From positions 62,001 to 126,000 of the forward strand of contig BCIK01000019.1 in the NCBI GenBank assembly GCA_039545295.1: a stretch of DNA of 64,000 nt, read 5' to 3'. The translations under genes and the position numbers were made by a program. Each line of letters opens with the position of its first letter. The stretch's first letter is position 1. The DNA comes from Udeniomyces pyricola (Eukaryota > Basidiomycota > Tremellomycetes > Cystofilobasidiales > Mrakiaceae). This document shows, piece after piece, positions 13,863-24,285 of this stretch. The notes below the pieces were generated by a model, which was given only the letters and a program-made list of their open reading frames with translations, had not been told where the DNA came from and did not search any database.

Positions 13863-16062
13863 CTAGTAGATGGAAGCGGTCGCCGGTCCCAAGATGCGTG
13901 AGATGGCCTGGGCCGCTTCGTAGTCGCCACCGGTCGTGTAGGTCACAGGGGACTTTCGGAATCTAGTGTGTAAAGGGACGAAGAAGAGAAGGCATAGCAA
14001 AGACAGGAAAAAAAAAAGAAAAAAAAGGTAATGTCAGCTCAGAATTTTGGCGGCAAAGTATACAGACGTCTGAGGAGAAAAAAGGAACTCGTTAGAAGGG
14101 AAACATACCCGTTGAAGGTGCTCGCCGCGCAGATCGTGTACGCGCCCATCTCGCCCCAACCCAACCAGTCGCCAACCTGCAAATCACCAGGGAGAGCAAC
14201 AACGTTTCTAACGCAATCGATCGAATCGCACGTCGGTCCCCAAACCGAGGCCGGAATGGCCGTCGCGGCGTAGCCCATCTGGATCGTGAGATCCTCCTCG
14301 AGCTGCACGTTGGGCGGGAAGACCGGAGGGAACGGGCAAGGGTGCGAGTTGAGCGTCAACGGGAAGGGGTGCACGATTTGATGGTCGAACATGATGCAGT
14401 TGAAGGATCCGTAGACGCCATCGTTGATGTAGTCTGCAATGACAGTGAAAATGAGACAAGTACAGAGGTGAACGTGAGTCAGGCTGGTCGAGACATATAG
14501 GAAGCTGCCCCCAACAACAGCAAAGCAGCTCATAATGCAAGAAGAAGAAAAACAGAATTAGGAGGGGACAAAAAAAAAAGATCGATCGTCAACTTACACA
14601 TGACCTTGGGTCCCTCTTCAGTGCCAGCATCACCGACATGCTTGTTTCCACTTCCCTCGAGGCTTCCATCCAAACTCGCAATCGAGCTCGTCATCAACTC
14701 CAACTCCCTCTCCTCATTCGCCCTCCTCGTCGAATCCCCAACGAACTCATCCTCGACCTCGCTCTCAGGAGTGCCCACGAGCGGACCCCCGCCCAAGACA
14801 GCCGCCGCCTGAGCTCGGCGCGCAATGACCGACGTCGCGAGCGTGAACGCCGACGAGACGAGGAACCTTCCCGGCTCCCCAATGATGCGGACGCCCATCT
14901 CCTCAGGGAAATGCGCGTCGAGCGCCCTGGAGAGGCACCTCGCCGTCGTCGAAAAGTTCTCCTTCTCGAATCCGCCACCAATGTCGAGGAGACTGAAAGC
15001 GTAACCCTTGGCAGCGCCGAGAGCAAAGACCGCTTTTGCCCGAAGGACAGCGTCGTCAAACATCTGAGGATCCTTGCATCCGGAACCGACGTGGAACGAG
15101 ACACCGATGACGTTGAGCCCAAGGTCCCGCGCAAGTGAGAGCAAGCCGTCGCAGCTTTCGACAGGGGCACCAAACTTGAGTCCGAGTCGGCAGAGCGACT
15201 TGGAATCGTCGGTGAGGATCCGAAGGACGAGCTTCGCCTGGGGGTGGTGCTTGGCAATCTTGAGAAGCTCATCGGCGTTGTCAAACGTCATGGCATCGAC
15301 GCCGAGGGTTCGCGCCGAACGGACAAACGAGATAGGCTTGCACGGATTCGCGAAGATGATGCGCGAGGGAGGAGGCGGCGCGGGAAGGGAAAGCACCGTC
15401 AAGATCTCGGCCTGGGAGGCACAATCGAAGCCAGTTCCGAGGAGAGCAAGGAGCTGAATGACGAGAGGGTCCGGATTGCACTTGACAGCTGATGTTGACC
15501 AAGCAGAAACAGAACGAGATGAAACATTGATGAAGACGAAAAAAAAAGAAAGAGTGAGCAAAGGAGAAGCCAATACAAAAAAAGGACAAAAAGTTGGAAG
15601 AGGAAAGAGGGAAAGGGTAATCAAATGATGAACGACTGGAAACGAACCGTAAAAGAGTTCAACTCGAGAGAGCTCAGTGACCCAGCTCTTCCAAGCCTTC
15701 CAGACCTCTCCAAGATCGCCTACAAAGAAGGCACCCTCGTCGCCGTCGGCATCGGTAGCGTTGCCCTCGGTAAGCGCTCGAATCTTGGCGTGCATGACAG
15801 CCTCGGCCGAGCCGCTCGTGAAGGGCGAAAGGGTCGTCGTGGGGAGCTGCTTGTTTCGTGGCGAAGGAGGCGAGGTCGAGGGAGGGGTAGGAAGGTAGAA
15901 CGAGTTCTTGGCGGCGGCAGCAGCCAGAGGCGATGGTCGTGTGTAGGTCGATGACATGTCGAGCGAGTCTTGGGTGGGCAAAACGAGAGCAGTAGCGGCC
16001 ATGGTGGTGTCGTTTCGTGGAATCGTTTGGGCGGTAGCGGGCAAGAAGGAAGGGTTGTGCAT
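13863..16062 (-). CDS. SPE1: Ornithine decarboxylase
   Basis: Four exons (16062-15648, 15488-14598, 14433-14109, 13962-13863) give 576 residues. The enzyme removes CO2 from L-ornithine to give putrescine, the committed step of polyamine synthesis; it is cytosolic and PLP-dependent. Exon 1 ends in the codon before the PLP-lysine motif, so YAVKCN (Schiff-base K141) is rebuilt only by splicing. Other active-site landmarks are FHVGSG at 270-275, DIGGGF at 307-312, GEPGRF at 342-347, YYINDGVYGSFN at 436-447, WGPTCDSID with the catalytic Cys504/Asp505 pair, and GAYT near the end. Residues about 367-431 are an extra acidic, Ser/Glu-rich segment between two conserved blocks, which makes the protein longer than the usual 430-470 residues. 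ATG 16002 in the same frame is a possible shorter start. The 1.2 kb upstream holds no confident gene and may include a long leader, as in other ODC genes. Confidence 0.96.
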
Positions 16063-17268
16063 TCGAAGATTGGAGGCGGGAGAGCGAAAGGAAAAAGAAA
16101 GGATATTGATTAAGTTATCAAAGGGCTTCCTTGTTTCGATGTGGCTTTTTATAGGGGCTGAGAGGGAGTTGGACGAGATGTCGAGAGTGAAGAGATCGGA
16201 CGGAGCGGGTTAGTTGAGAGGGGAGGGTTGGTTGAGGATTTAAAGAGGAGATGGATGAAGTGGAGGAATGGGGATGTGAAGGTGGAGTTCGTGGGAGTAA
16301 AAGGTGTTTCTTGAGAGTTGAGTGTCGCTGCGGTAGGATTGCTTGCTATTCTTTTGTCAAAAGGGATGAGACCTTGTGTCGGCGCAGACGGAGGGGAGGA
16401 GCCCCGGCGTTCACGCTCTGGTGTCTTCTATGCGGTTGTCGGGCTTCTTCTCGTCGTGAGAAGAAGTGAGCGGGTGCTGGGGGAGGGTGGGTTCTGAAGG
16501 GGAACCGGAAAGTGGGACGGACTGTGAGGAATAAGAGAGAGTGGGGTGGAGCAGGATTCGTGGCATGAATGGGTAAGGGATAGATGGGTATGTGGATGTG
16601 TGCAAGGATCAAGATGTCAGTTTCGGTTGATGGAAAAGAAAGAAAAAGTGCGAAAAGCGGAGACAGTCGTCTGTCCGGTCTCCCCGGCCCAGAAGACCGG
16701 AGGAGGGAGATTCCAACGCCGGGCAAGCGATGGAAGGCCTCAATCGAGAAACACATGTTCTCGACTGAGGTACAACAAGAAGAACAAGCGCGAGTAAGGC
16801 TGGTTGTGACGTACGTGTTGAGGGTTGGGGAAAGGGGATGCGATCGTTTAAGTTGGTTTAACGGGGGTGTGCGGGAGTCGTGTTACGGGGGTTCACCTGG
16901 CAAGGGGGGATGGGGGAGGCGGTCAAGGGCAAACACATATATACACACACATCGGGTGGATGCGAATGATTGAAGAAACAAGGAAGGAAATGCGACGGAA
17001 GAACAACAAGATCAAAGGTCAGGATAGGAAGGCAAAAGAAGAAGAAGAGGCATGCATGCAGACTCTGGACACATTCATCGTCCAACGGGGGCTTTCTCTC
17101 GTGCCCTTTTGGTGGGTGGTGAGTGAATGAATGGAGGGAGTGGAGTGGTGACCCTTTCGCCTCTTCAAGGACAGACAACCTCTGCCTTGGCCCGATGCCA
17201 TCCATAGACTCTGCCTTGGCGCGTGTATGACGAGATACCAGCCACATAACTCGATCGTTCTTACTTAC
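16063..17268. other. Upstream region of ornithine decarboxylase
   Basis: No gene is supported. The interval holds the ODC promoter and leader, and perhaps the undetermined 3' end of the small membrane-protein gene to the right. The minus strand is C/T-rich, with an AC/AT-type repeat near 16930-16950. Confidence 0.5.
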
Positions 17269-17953
17269 CACGAACGGTAGTCCACCTGAAAGAGCGCGGC
17301 AGCGAGCGAGCGGGCGAGACGCAGCGAGGCAAAGGTTGGAAGAAAGGGCAAGCCGGACGAGGCGAAATGAGGCGAGGCGAGGCGAGGCAAGGGCGAAAAA
17401 AGGCGATGCGCACCGAGGAAACGTCGGTGAGGGAAGGGCAAAGAAAGGCGGGGAGGAAGCACGTTGGGTGAGGCGTAAGTTTTGAATGAAGCGATAACAA
17501 TCAAGAATTTAAGGGAAAAAAAAAGAGTGGGAGGAAGCAGGATGGTCAGATGGGAGAAAGGTGAAGGGCGAGCTGACGTTGACTGAGGGGCGAACGTCGA
17601 CAGGGGGAGGGGGAAAACGAAGGAGAGAGAAGACTGAGGGAGAGCGAAGACGTACTCGAGGGAGCGAAGGCGGAGGTCTTCTCGGTTCTGGTCTCCGGAA
17701 ATGATGAAGTTGTGATGGGCAAACTAAGCTTGGCTAAAGACCCGGGAGGAGAGTTTTGGCTAAGCTCGGAAGGCGAAGGGTGTGAGTGTGGGTGTGGGTG
17801 AATAGGTGAATGGGTGGTGGATGAGTTGAGGTCGAGGAGCGTGGGTGTAATCTGTAGCACACGCCAGACGACGATGAGGATGACGGCGAGGACCTGGATG
17901 AGCGCGCCAAATCCGAGGGCAGCCATATTGCCAAGGGCCAGGGCGAGGGCCAT
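17269..17953 (-). CDS. Doubtful small membrane protein, 3' end unresolved
   Basis: I do not recognise this protein. From ATG 17953 the frame encodes a strongly hydrophobic segment (MALALALGNMAALG ... VLAVILIVVWRVL) of about 33 residues with coding-like C-ending codons. A His/Pro/Ser-rich tail follows. A good donor (GTACGT) ends the exon at 17656. A 17-base interval at 17269-17285, bounded by an acceptor-like CAG and a GTAAGT donor, could be a further exon, but I cannot trace a stop with confidence. The same frame stays open upstream to 18151, so the start may lie further up. Alternatively the whole stretch is non-coding. Confidence 0.3.
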
Positions 17954-18800
17954 GAGCCATCCATGAGTGCGTGAGCCAGGAGGAGCCAGGCCTTTGTTCT
18001 CTATGTACTTATTTAAATAAATAATCCCACAAGTACAAGTCATCAGGATCGAAATCATCATCACCCCCGCAGAGCGTTGGTTTTCCCCCTCCCTAAGGTC
18101 GATTCGTATCCCTTGATCAATCGCACTCATCCAAGCCCATCGACTCATCATCGGCCTCGCGATCCTCTCTGCATGTCATGATCAACCTCTGCCTTCGACC
18201 ACTCATCATCACACGTCATCAAGACACTATACCCACATGCGTCTATTTCGCCATCATGATCAAGCTAACACTCATCGTCTACGTTGCAACCGCTGCCTCG
18301 AGATGTTGAATATATATATACATATATATATAGTCGCAGCTAGCTCGCGCTGCGATGAATAAACCTCCGCGCCCTCAGCTCATAATATCAGGTCGATTTG
18401 CATCGATCCGGCCAGTAATTCCCTCATCACCATATTCGGTACGACGTTGCGATCTATCACGAACAACATCAACACCATGCGATACATAATCAGCTTCCTC
18501 AAGGTCACTATAACTATGATCGACCTCCCACTCCGATCTATACATACATGATACATAGACATCAATCATCATGCAGTCTCGTTTGTCACGCCCATAATCA
18601 AATGCATGCAATCATGTTTCAATCATCGACTCGGGTCCGCCACCCCTAGGTCAGATCCATATGTATTGGAGTAGCACCAAGATGATTTCTATAACAAGAA
18701 CGAAAAGAATAGAGTGACCACTGCTGGCAATTCAACCAGGACTGTCCTCATTTCTCCCCTTCGATCGACGCTACTTTCCTGGCCGACCTGGGTTGGGACC
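17954..18800. other. Spacer right of the small membrane protein, 3' of CAB2
   Basis: No gene is seen. It contains AT-rich DNA near 18000-18030, a TA-rich run at about 18310-18332, and immediately after it a short dyad (cgcag ... ctgcg). It includes the 3' flank of CAB2. Confidence 0.6.
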
Positions 18801-20783
18801 TCATGAACCTTCGATCCATCGCGTATGCCTCAGAACCAATTCTCTCACGATATCCGCCTCGATTTCCCTCCCCTTCCCGACTTGATCCTCTCCAAACTTG
18901 ATCCAACTCTCCCGGTACGCTCCTTCGCCACCCCCCTTCCCATTCCCGGCCGTAGTCGTCAAAGGCGGCGATGACGTCGGTGGTAGTGAGGACGAAGAGG
19001 CTTCAGGCTCGAGGACAGTGTTCGATGGTTCGACAAAGACGACTTCAAATTTGCGTCGGTGAAGGTCGTTGCCGATGACGAGTTGGTGACCGTAGCGGTC
19101 GAGTGCGGCTCGGGCTTTTGGGAGGAGAAGCAGAGGATCGGTCTCGAGCTTTTTAAAAGAGGAAGGAGAATAAAAACAAATTTGAGGTTATGAGAACCCA
19201 ATCGAGGTCAAAAATTACAAAAAGACATCACACACACGGAAGAGAAAAGGGTAGAAAGAAAGAGTGCAACCCATCATCAGTCTCGCGTCTTCTTTTTTTT
19301 CTTCTTTTTTTTTCCTATTAATCTTCAAAGAAGATCCCAAGTCGACCCCATATTGTCATGATAATCTGCTCTCACCTTGAACGAGACAATGTATCCCTCC
19401 CGGTTCCATTCCTGAACGAGAGGCTTGAGGATCTTTGGGACGGGGTCCATCGAGAGCGTCAAGCGACCGTCCTCAACCTGAGAGTCCGTCACGCCCGCCC
19501 CGTTACCGGACTGGATTTTGTGTTCGGCCTACAATACAAAAGTCGACATCCCATATAAATCTCAAACCCGTTAGGAGAAGAGGAAATGACGTGGTGCCTC
19601 CCTATCTGGTTGGCAGAGACGAAGGAGAGATGACTTTGGACGAACCATCTTGTCCTCTGGCAGATAGAAATCCGAGACTGCCGCGGCGAGGTAGAACAAG
19701 CCTCTTCTTCCGACACCTTCATCGCCACCCATGACTTGACTAATCCCCTTGAGGAGCCAGAGGTACTCGTTTACTGTCACGAACGGGACCGTCAGAAGCG
19801 TTTCATCCCGTTGAGCGTCGTGATGCCGTGTGAGAATGGGAAGCAGAGCTTTCGCTTCGTTGGGGTCGAGAACGATGGAGGACGACGAGGAAGATGTCGA
19901 TGAGTCGGGAGAAGGTGAAGTAATTTGAAGCAGGTTCAGGAAGGGGTGGGTGGAATGGGAATAGTGTCGGGAAAAGGGAAGGAGGGAATGTTGGCGATGA
20001 AGGAAGAGGACCGCGTAGGATTGAGAGAGAAAGTACTCGGCCGAAGTCGCGCCTCGGGTACCTGGATCAAAGTCCGGGATTGAAGTGATGGGATGTCAGT
20101 GTATGGTACGAACGCCCGGGGCAGCTCATTCAAGACGTCAAGGCGTTTTTGGAGAAGAGAACGATAAGAAAGTGATCATGAGGTATTTCCTGTTCGATAT
20201 ATGCATGTTGCGTTACGTTGCGTGAGTGGAAGGGGGGGGGGGGGNGGGCGAGGTTGATGAGGAAAGTGCCGGTTTACCTGCTGAGAAATTGTCGAGGAAG
20301 CGCACCCTTGATGACCCAAGACCAGACCCATCCGCAGAAAACAAGACAAAACAATACGACATTGAGTCAAGTCGACTCATCTCTCGTTGGTACAGCTGCG
20401 TGTGACAAACAACGGTCATCTCTCGAGGACGAAGCAGGGCATGAGGAAGGGAAGGATGATGTGACTGACATGTTCTTTTCCAACGGTACGCTCGTGCCTC
20501 CACTCTACATGATGACCCAATGAGCCCCAAAGAGCGCATCATCAGTACGGTATACACCTCGGCTAGCCCAAAGAGGCGTGATGAGAAAGATGAGCGTCGA
20601 CGTGAGCAGGCGTACCGTGACGAGGACGACACGCTTGTCGAGGGCCTTCATCTTGGCAAGCCAGCGGGCGACATTGGCCTTGACGTGGTCGAGGTTAGGC
20701 GGTGGATTCTGGGTTTGGTAATATCCGAGGGGTGTCGCGGAAGATTGACGCGACGGTGTAGGGGCGGGTGAAGGAATCGACAT
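18801..20783 (-). CDS. CAB2: Phosphopantothenate-cysteine ligase
   Basis: Six exons (20783-20616, 20504-20470, 20306-20278, 20061-19646, 19528-19376, 19148-18801) give 382 residues. The enzyme joins 4'-phosphopantothenate and cysteine, the second step of coenzyme A synthesis from pantothenate. In eukaryotes it is a separate protein, not fused to the decarboxylase. The nucleotide-binding start is LVTSGGTSVPLEKN followed by VRFLDNFSAGTRG, assembled across four exons of which two are only 35 and 29 bases. Later landmarks are AEYFL, FLHRQHSLLPFSRHY, LFYLAAAVSDFYLP near 210, HKIQSG, and KPLVQEWNREGYIVSFKLETD. A Ser-rich and Gly-rich insertion precedes the final WIKFGEDQVGKG-type block. Intron 3 (20062-20277) contains a G run with an N at 20245 on the plus strand. 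The start at 20783 was chosen because upstream frame extension lacks conservation. Confidence 0.93.
20232..20248. repeat. G homopolymer with one N, in CAB2 intron 3
   Basis: A run of G with an undetermined base at 20245, wholly inside the third intron of the minus-strand CAB2 gene. On the sense strand it is a C run. Confidence 0.9.
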
Positions 20784-21510
20784 GGCTGCTGACGTGAGGG
20801 GAATGGACGTTTCGGACGAGCTGCTCGGGTTGATCCGGGGGGGGCACGACGTGCAAGAAAGACAGTCTGGACCAATGGTGAATAGCTGATTTTGCACAGT
20901 TACTGATGGCAGGCTATATTATGAGGTTGAATGCAGCTGGTCATATCTGCAGATGATCGAGTGAGCATTTATGAAGCATTATTGAAGCGAAGAAAGACCA
21001 AGAAACGGCTGGCTCTTGTTCAACGTTCAATCATCAGGGGTCAAAAGGGAAAACGAGATGATCCATGATCCGCAGTCGGTCGAGCCAGTGAGTGGTGATG
21101 CAAGGCTTCGATTCGGGTTCCCCATGATTGACCTGCCGTTCTCCAACCCTCACCATGAGCTATCGACAGCCGCAACATGTACTGTCGCTCGATTCTTTTT
21201 TACAGTTCTCCAGGCAGAACGGCTTCATGAGCAGTGAGAGGGAGTGTCTGTCCCATAGGTACGTGCTTTGAGAAGAACCGAACCGTGCCCTCGAGGTTGG
21301 AATCTCACAGCATTCGCCCTGGATATCCTTCCTGCATCTGCAATCTGATTTATTTCCATGTCTCAACGCCCGGCCCCTTAATCATGATCTATCAAGGAAC
21401 ACCCCCTTTCCCCTCGCTGACGCCGATCCATCATTGTTTCCCCAAAGCTTACGTTGCCTCTACACTGACGACCATCTCCCTCACTGATCCGAGTTGAGTC
21501 AACTACCGAG
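20784..21510. promoter_or_regulatory. Shared upstream region of CAB2 and the 681-residue unknown gene
   Basis: This 727-base interval lies between divergent start codons and should contain both promoters. No repeat or recognised factor site stands out. Confidence 0.5.
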
Positions 21511-23881
21511 ATGAGGAATCGGCTGTCCTCCATCACCGAATCCCCCTTTGCGTCGTCTCTTACTGTCCATCACCTTCCCCTTGGCCCACTCCCGATCGAC
21601 TTGACCGCCTTCGTCCCTGAACCTAGTTTCAGTCGCCTCTCGTTCTTTCCATTCCGGCGGACCACACCTCACACCGTCCTCGCGACCGCTCATGACCCAG
21701 CCACGGCCCCATCCAAGGCAGGACGTCCCTATTCCCCTCCTGCTTCGCCCGTATCAGTAAGACGAGCGACTTCACATAGCAAATCTCTGCCATTCCGAGA
21801 CTTCTCAGTCACTCCCTCTCCTCCTGATATCTCGCGCCAACCCAACCACCAGCCACCTGGTCCTAATCTCCCTCGGCATTCCGCTCAATCATCGGTCTTG
21901 AACGTCCGGTCGAGGCCGCTCGAGCCTCCTGGCCATGTACAACCCAGCGACTACGATGGCGAGTCTAATCATCCTATTGATACTTGTCCAGCCGAACTGC
22001 ACGACTTTCTGGGAACCCCTGAGTCGAGGTCCATCCGGGAGTCATCGGACGAAGGCGCAATCAAGGAAGTCTTCCCACGATTGTCAGGAACGTTTGGAAT
22101 CGTCCTGGGATCGCCAGGCACGTCGATCGGGACAGAACACGCTGATGAAGAAGGTAGAATCCATGGCTTTCGATATCGCTCAATGAGTGATGATCAGAGT
22201 GGAGGATCTCAGGCTGATGATGGCCGAGCACAATCCTTGATGGCATCGTCCCCTCCAAGGACCCTATCGGTCGTCTCAGCGCCGATGCCAATGGATTGTG
22301 CGTGTTTTTATCAGGATGAGGTGAAGGGTGCAGAACCATTGGGGGATGAGGCATCGTCGCTTTCTCTTGACTCTCCATCGTCGTCGAAGAGGGAGGATGG
22401 AGTCATACCTTCGACGTCGCCATCAAATCAGATTTCGATAATTTCTTCCGTAACACCAACATCGTTGCCTCCTTCTTCCCTCCCTTACAAGTCCACCGAC
22501 ACAACGTTTGAACTTCAATCGTCGGATTCAACAACAAACCTTCACTATTCTTCAGTCTCGGTCCACTGTCCCATTCCCTCACTCGATCAACTCATCTCGC
22601 CCGCTCATCGAGACAGTTATAAGAACCATAACCACTCCACTACCACCTTCTTTTTCACTCCGCCCTCCACCCCTTCCCAAGAAAGCAATGTACCCCTCCC
22701 TGTTACCTGTCCCATACCTCATCAATCTACTCTGCGAGAACCAACACCTTCCATCGGACTGTTTCACAAGACGACAAGGCCGACAGCACCAGCAGCGCCT
22801 CCTGCATCCACCCCCCAGCCTGACCCCTATCTTTCTCTCTCTCCATCGTCACACGTATCGATACCGCGGAGAAACTTAGAATCCAATCAACTTCAAAACG
22901 GTGTTTCCTCCGCACTCAAAGACGGACCGACCAGGTCGAGTTTGGCGGAAATGAAGCGGGATGTTGATGGCATGAGCAGCCGACTAGGATCTGATCGGAT
23001 CGCTGCACAAACGTAAGTGTTTACGTTTAACATTGACTCAATAGGCTTCCACTGGACATTAATTCCAGTGGAGAGATCCGGTAAGATAGTGGGTCTTTGG
23101 ACTGAGGGAAAAGAGGCCGAGAACGAGTTGGGGAGGGGGGGGGGGGAGGGGCTGATGATAATTCAAGGGTTATAACCGATTGAGTTCCAACATCGTATTT
23201 GCTGCTTGACAACTGACCATGATGGCCTCTCTTGCTTTCTTTCTCTTACATTTCCTTTCTTTTTCTTGCTTTGCTCTTGAATCCCCCAATCTTTGCATTG
23301 TTGACTTCGATACCTAAAAAAAAAATCCTTTTGGCAGTCTTCCCGTCCGTTCTCTCGACGTTTCCGACCCGTTCTCTACCCTTCCCAAATTACCCACCGA
23401 CCTGGACGACCACTCTCGTCATTCTATCTCCCCTGAGGCGACTCAATCTAATCTCTCACCTTGCACCCTTCACCGCATGTCCTTAGCCCTGGAAGCCGAG
23501 ATCCAAGTCCTCCAGGTGGTCCAAATGCGGTTGACAGACCTCGCACGGGCGTTGGAACGGGCGACGGGCGAGCAAGGAGAAAGGGAGAAGTCGTCGCAGG
23601 AAAGAACCGACGTTGAGTGGAGCTATAAGGGAAATGAAGAGGGTAGTCGTGGAGGTGGGAAGATGCGGGCGAAACAGAACAGATGGGGTGTATCAGGTGG
23701 ATGGCGAGGAGAGATGGAAAGAGGAGGAACCAATAGTCAGATGTGGCAGAGTCAGTGGGTCGATGGTCAGCGGATCGATTGGGTTCCACCGGAACGAGGA
23801 ACCGAGGAAGGGGAGATGAAAAAACATGGAAGGGGAAAGAGTTGGGGAGCACGATGGAGAAAGGTCATCAGTGGGTGGTGA
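21511..23881 (+). CDS. Ser/Pro-rich protein of unknown function
   Basis: Two exons (21511-23012 and 23338-23881) give 681 residues. I do not recognise the family. Residues 1-500 are rich in Ser, Pro and Thr, with many SP and TP pairs (PPASPVSVRR, SVTPSPPDIS), and look disordered and open to phosphorylation. Exon 2 begins with RSLDVSDPFSTLPKLP, then a short helical segment (LALEAEIQVLQVVQMRLTDLARALERA) that could form a coiled coil. It ends in a basic, Trp- and Gly-rich tail (WRGEMERGG, QRIDWVPPERG, WGARWRKV). The 325-base intron is long for this window. The reading phase closes cleanly and the frame of exon 1 is open for 1.5 kb, which supports a real gene. A regulatory or adaptor protein is possible, but nothing in the sequence proves a function. 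Confidence 0.75.
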
Positions 23882-24285
23882 ATCGATGTTTCTTTATTTC
23901 AAATATACATATACATATATAAAATGAGATAATTGAAGGGGTAGTCGTATAGATATGGGCTGAGGGGTGGGGGGTATGCATAGGTGGGTTTGAAGGAGTA
24001 CGTAGGGGTTATGATCGGTTTAAGCAGTCGAATCCTTCTCAGACGGGATCGTTAATTATGTAATGTTACTATTGTTGGTGATGCCCTTCTGATAGGTCTC
24101 TTGTAAGGAACAAGCCCAGATCACGCTCAAGAAATGATCCAATCAGGGATTTATCTTTGATCATGATCATCTGACGTCCCACAAGAAGCGTAGGAGAGGG
24201 CATGGTTACCACAACATCCATCTTTTCAGCTTCCAATCCCGTAGACCGTTCGACGAACTCGACAGAATTCTCCTCCGACATCCTT
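23882..24285. other. Short spacer between convergent genes
   Basis: This 404-base interval takes the 3' ends of the unknown Ser/Pro-rich gene and the mannosyltransferase gene. It includes an AT-rich stretch at 23895-23930. Nothing else was seen. Confidence 0.6.
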
